NCBI GenBank assembly: GCA_027858325.1
Contig: JAQICU010000193.1
Coordinates: 1 to 6,176, forward strand
Direction of reading: 5' to 3'
Length of the DNA stretch: 6,176 nt
From: Candidatus Cloacimonadota bacterium
GTDB taxonomy: Bacteria; Cloacimonadota; Cloacimonadia; Cloacimonadales; TCS61
A model generated the notes under the pieces. The model saw only the letters and a program-made list of their open reading frames with translations. It did no database searches and was not told the origin of the DNA. The translations under genes and the position numbers were made by a program. This document shows positions 5,900 to 6,176 of the stretch, one piece after another (position 1 is the stretch's first letter; each line of letters opens with the position of its first letter).

Positions 5900-5903
5900 G
5901 AGC

Positions 5904-6176
5904 TTACTTCAATAACAAACACTTCTTCGATGCAATAACTTTATCATCTACACTTAATTGATAAAAATATATTCCTGATGCGACAGGTTGATCGTTTTCA
6001 TCTGTTCCGTTCCAGGTTACAGTATAAATATGTCTTTCACCTTCGACTCCGCTCAGGTTGACAGGTATCAGTTTTATTTTCTGACCTTTTAGGTTGAAGA
6101 TATCAATAGTCACAAACGAGGACGTTTGTGTTACAGAAAAACTGATTGTTGTTTCTGGATTGAACGGATTTGGGTA
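5904..6176 (-). CDS. C-terminal fragment of a secreted protein with type IX sorting domain (5' end outside window)
   Basis: Ninety codons and a TAA stop; the frame is open to the window edge, so the start and main domain lie outside. It opens Y-P-N-P-F-N-P (residues 1-7 of the fragment), the classic beginning of the Por secretion system C-terminal sorting domain. The rest is a FlgD-like immunoglobulin fold: V-T-I-D-I-F-N at 22-28, W-N-G-T-D at 55-59, then A-S-G-I-Y-F-Y-Q-L at 66-74, ending with a short basic-hydrophobic tail. In this system the domain directs export across the outer membrane and is usually removed or used for surface attachment. The passenger cannot be known from here. A GTG within the frame at 6113 is not a real start, because the sorting motif continues upstream of it. 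High confidence in the domain, none about the passenger. Confidence 0.9.
   Translation of the reverse strand, partial: YPNPFNPETTISFSVTQTSSFVTIDIFNLKGQKIKLIPVNLSGVEGERHIYTVTWNGTDENDQPVASGIYFYQLSVDDKVIASKKCLLLK

Larger units (their letters stand above)
5785..5903. repeat. Intergenic repeat mosaic between convergent genes
   Basis: The 119-bp space between two convergent genes holds no gene. Its left part (GCCACTGATTTACACA and AGAACGGATTGAAAG) resembles the decayed 'CCACGGATTTACACGGATT' class of dispersed repeat and ends in the hairpin at 5839-5853. Its right part begins AACCCCATCGTTACAC and forms the hairpin at 5872-5899. The repeat-class resemblance is from memory; the hairpins are seen directly. 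Confidence 0.5.

Noticed and set aside
6111..6113. GTG at 6113 as the start of a separate 69-residue gene.
   Set aside because: The same frame upstream of it encodes Y-P-N-P-F-N-P and the first strands of the sorting domain, so the frame is the tail of a larger protein.

Overview
The window is AT-rich (roughly two thirds A+T) bacterial DNA carrying five complete or nearly complete genes and one gene fragment. The best taxonomic clue is the fragment at the right edge. It has the C-terminal type IX secretion (Por) sorting domain opening with Y-P-N-P-F-N-P, a hallmark of the FCB superphylum. A Gram-negative envelope is supported by an arabinose-5-phosphate isomerase (Kdo/LPS pathway) and a lipoprotein solute-binding protein. 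The sorting domain, low GC and degenerate palindromic repeats between genes together suggest Cloacimonadota, Marinimicrobia, Ignavibacteria or a relative. This is inference; the sequence alone does not fix the phylum.

Layout, left to right. 32-478 (-): small HemG/flavodoxin-fold protein, apparently frameshifted near its C-terminus. 479-811: a gene-free stretch made of several different degenerate palindromic repeats. 812-1777 (-): KdsD/KpsF arabinose-5-phosphate isomerase. 1778-1936: spacer filled by a nested ~95-bp palindromic element. 1937-3856 (-): full-length threonyl-tRNA synthetase. 3863-5155 (-): ABC-type sugar or glycerol-phosphate solute-binding lipoprotein, 6 bp upstream of thrS, its stop codon touching the thrS ribosome binding site. 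5156-5304: divergent promoter region. 5305-5784 (+): flavin reductase-like FMN-binding protein. 5785-5903: repeat mosaic with two strong hairpins. 5904-6176 (-): C-terminal end of a secreted protein with the sorting domain.

The solute-binding protein and thrS look like one transcription unit reading leftward from about 5200. kdsD may be reached by read-through past the palindromic element, or may have its own start. The solute-binding protein has no permease or ATPase gene beside it. Most genes are ordinary housekeeping or metabolic genes, and I see no defence system, CRISPR array, transposase, tRNA or rRNA. The points most worth a second look are the solute-binding protein/thrS coupling, the frameshift in the flavodoxin-like gene, and the several families of degenerate palindromic repeats packed into three intergenic regions.
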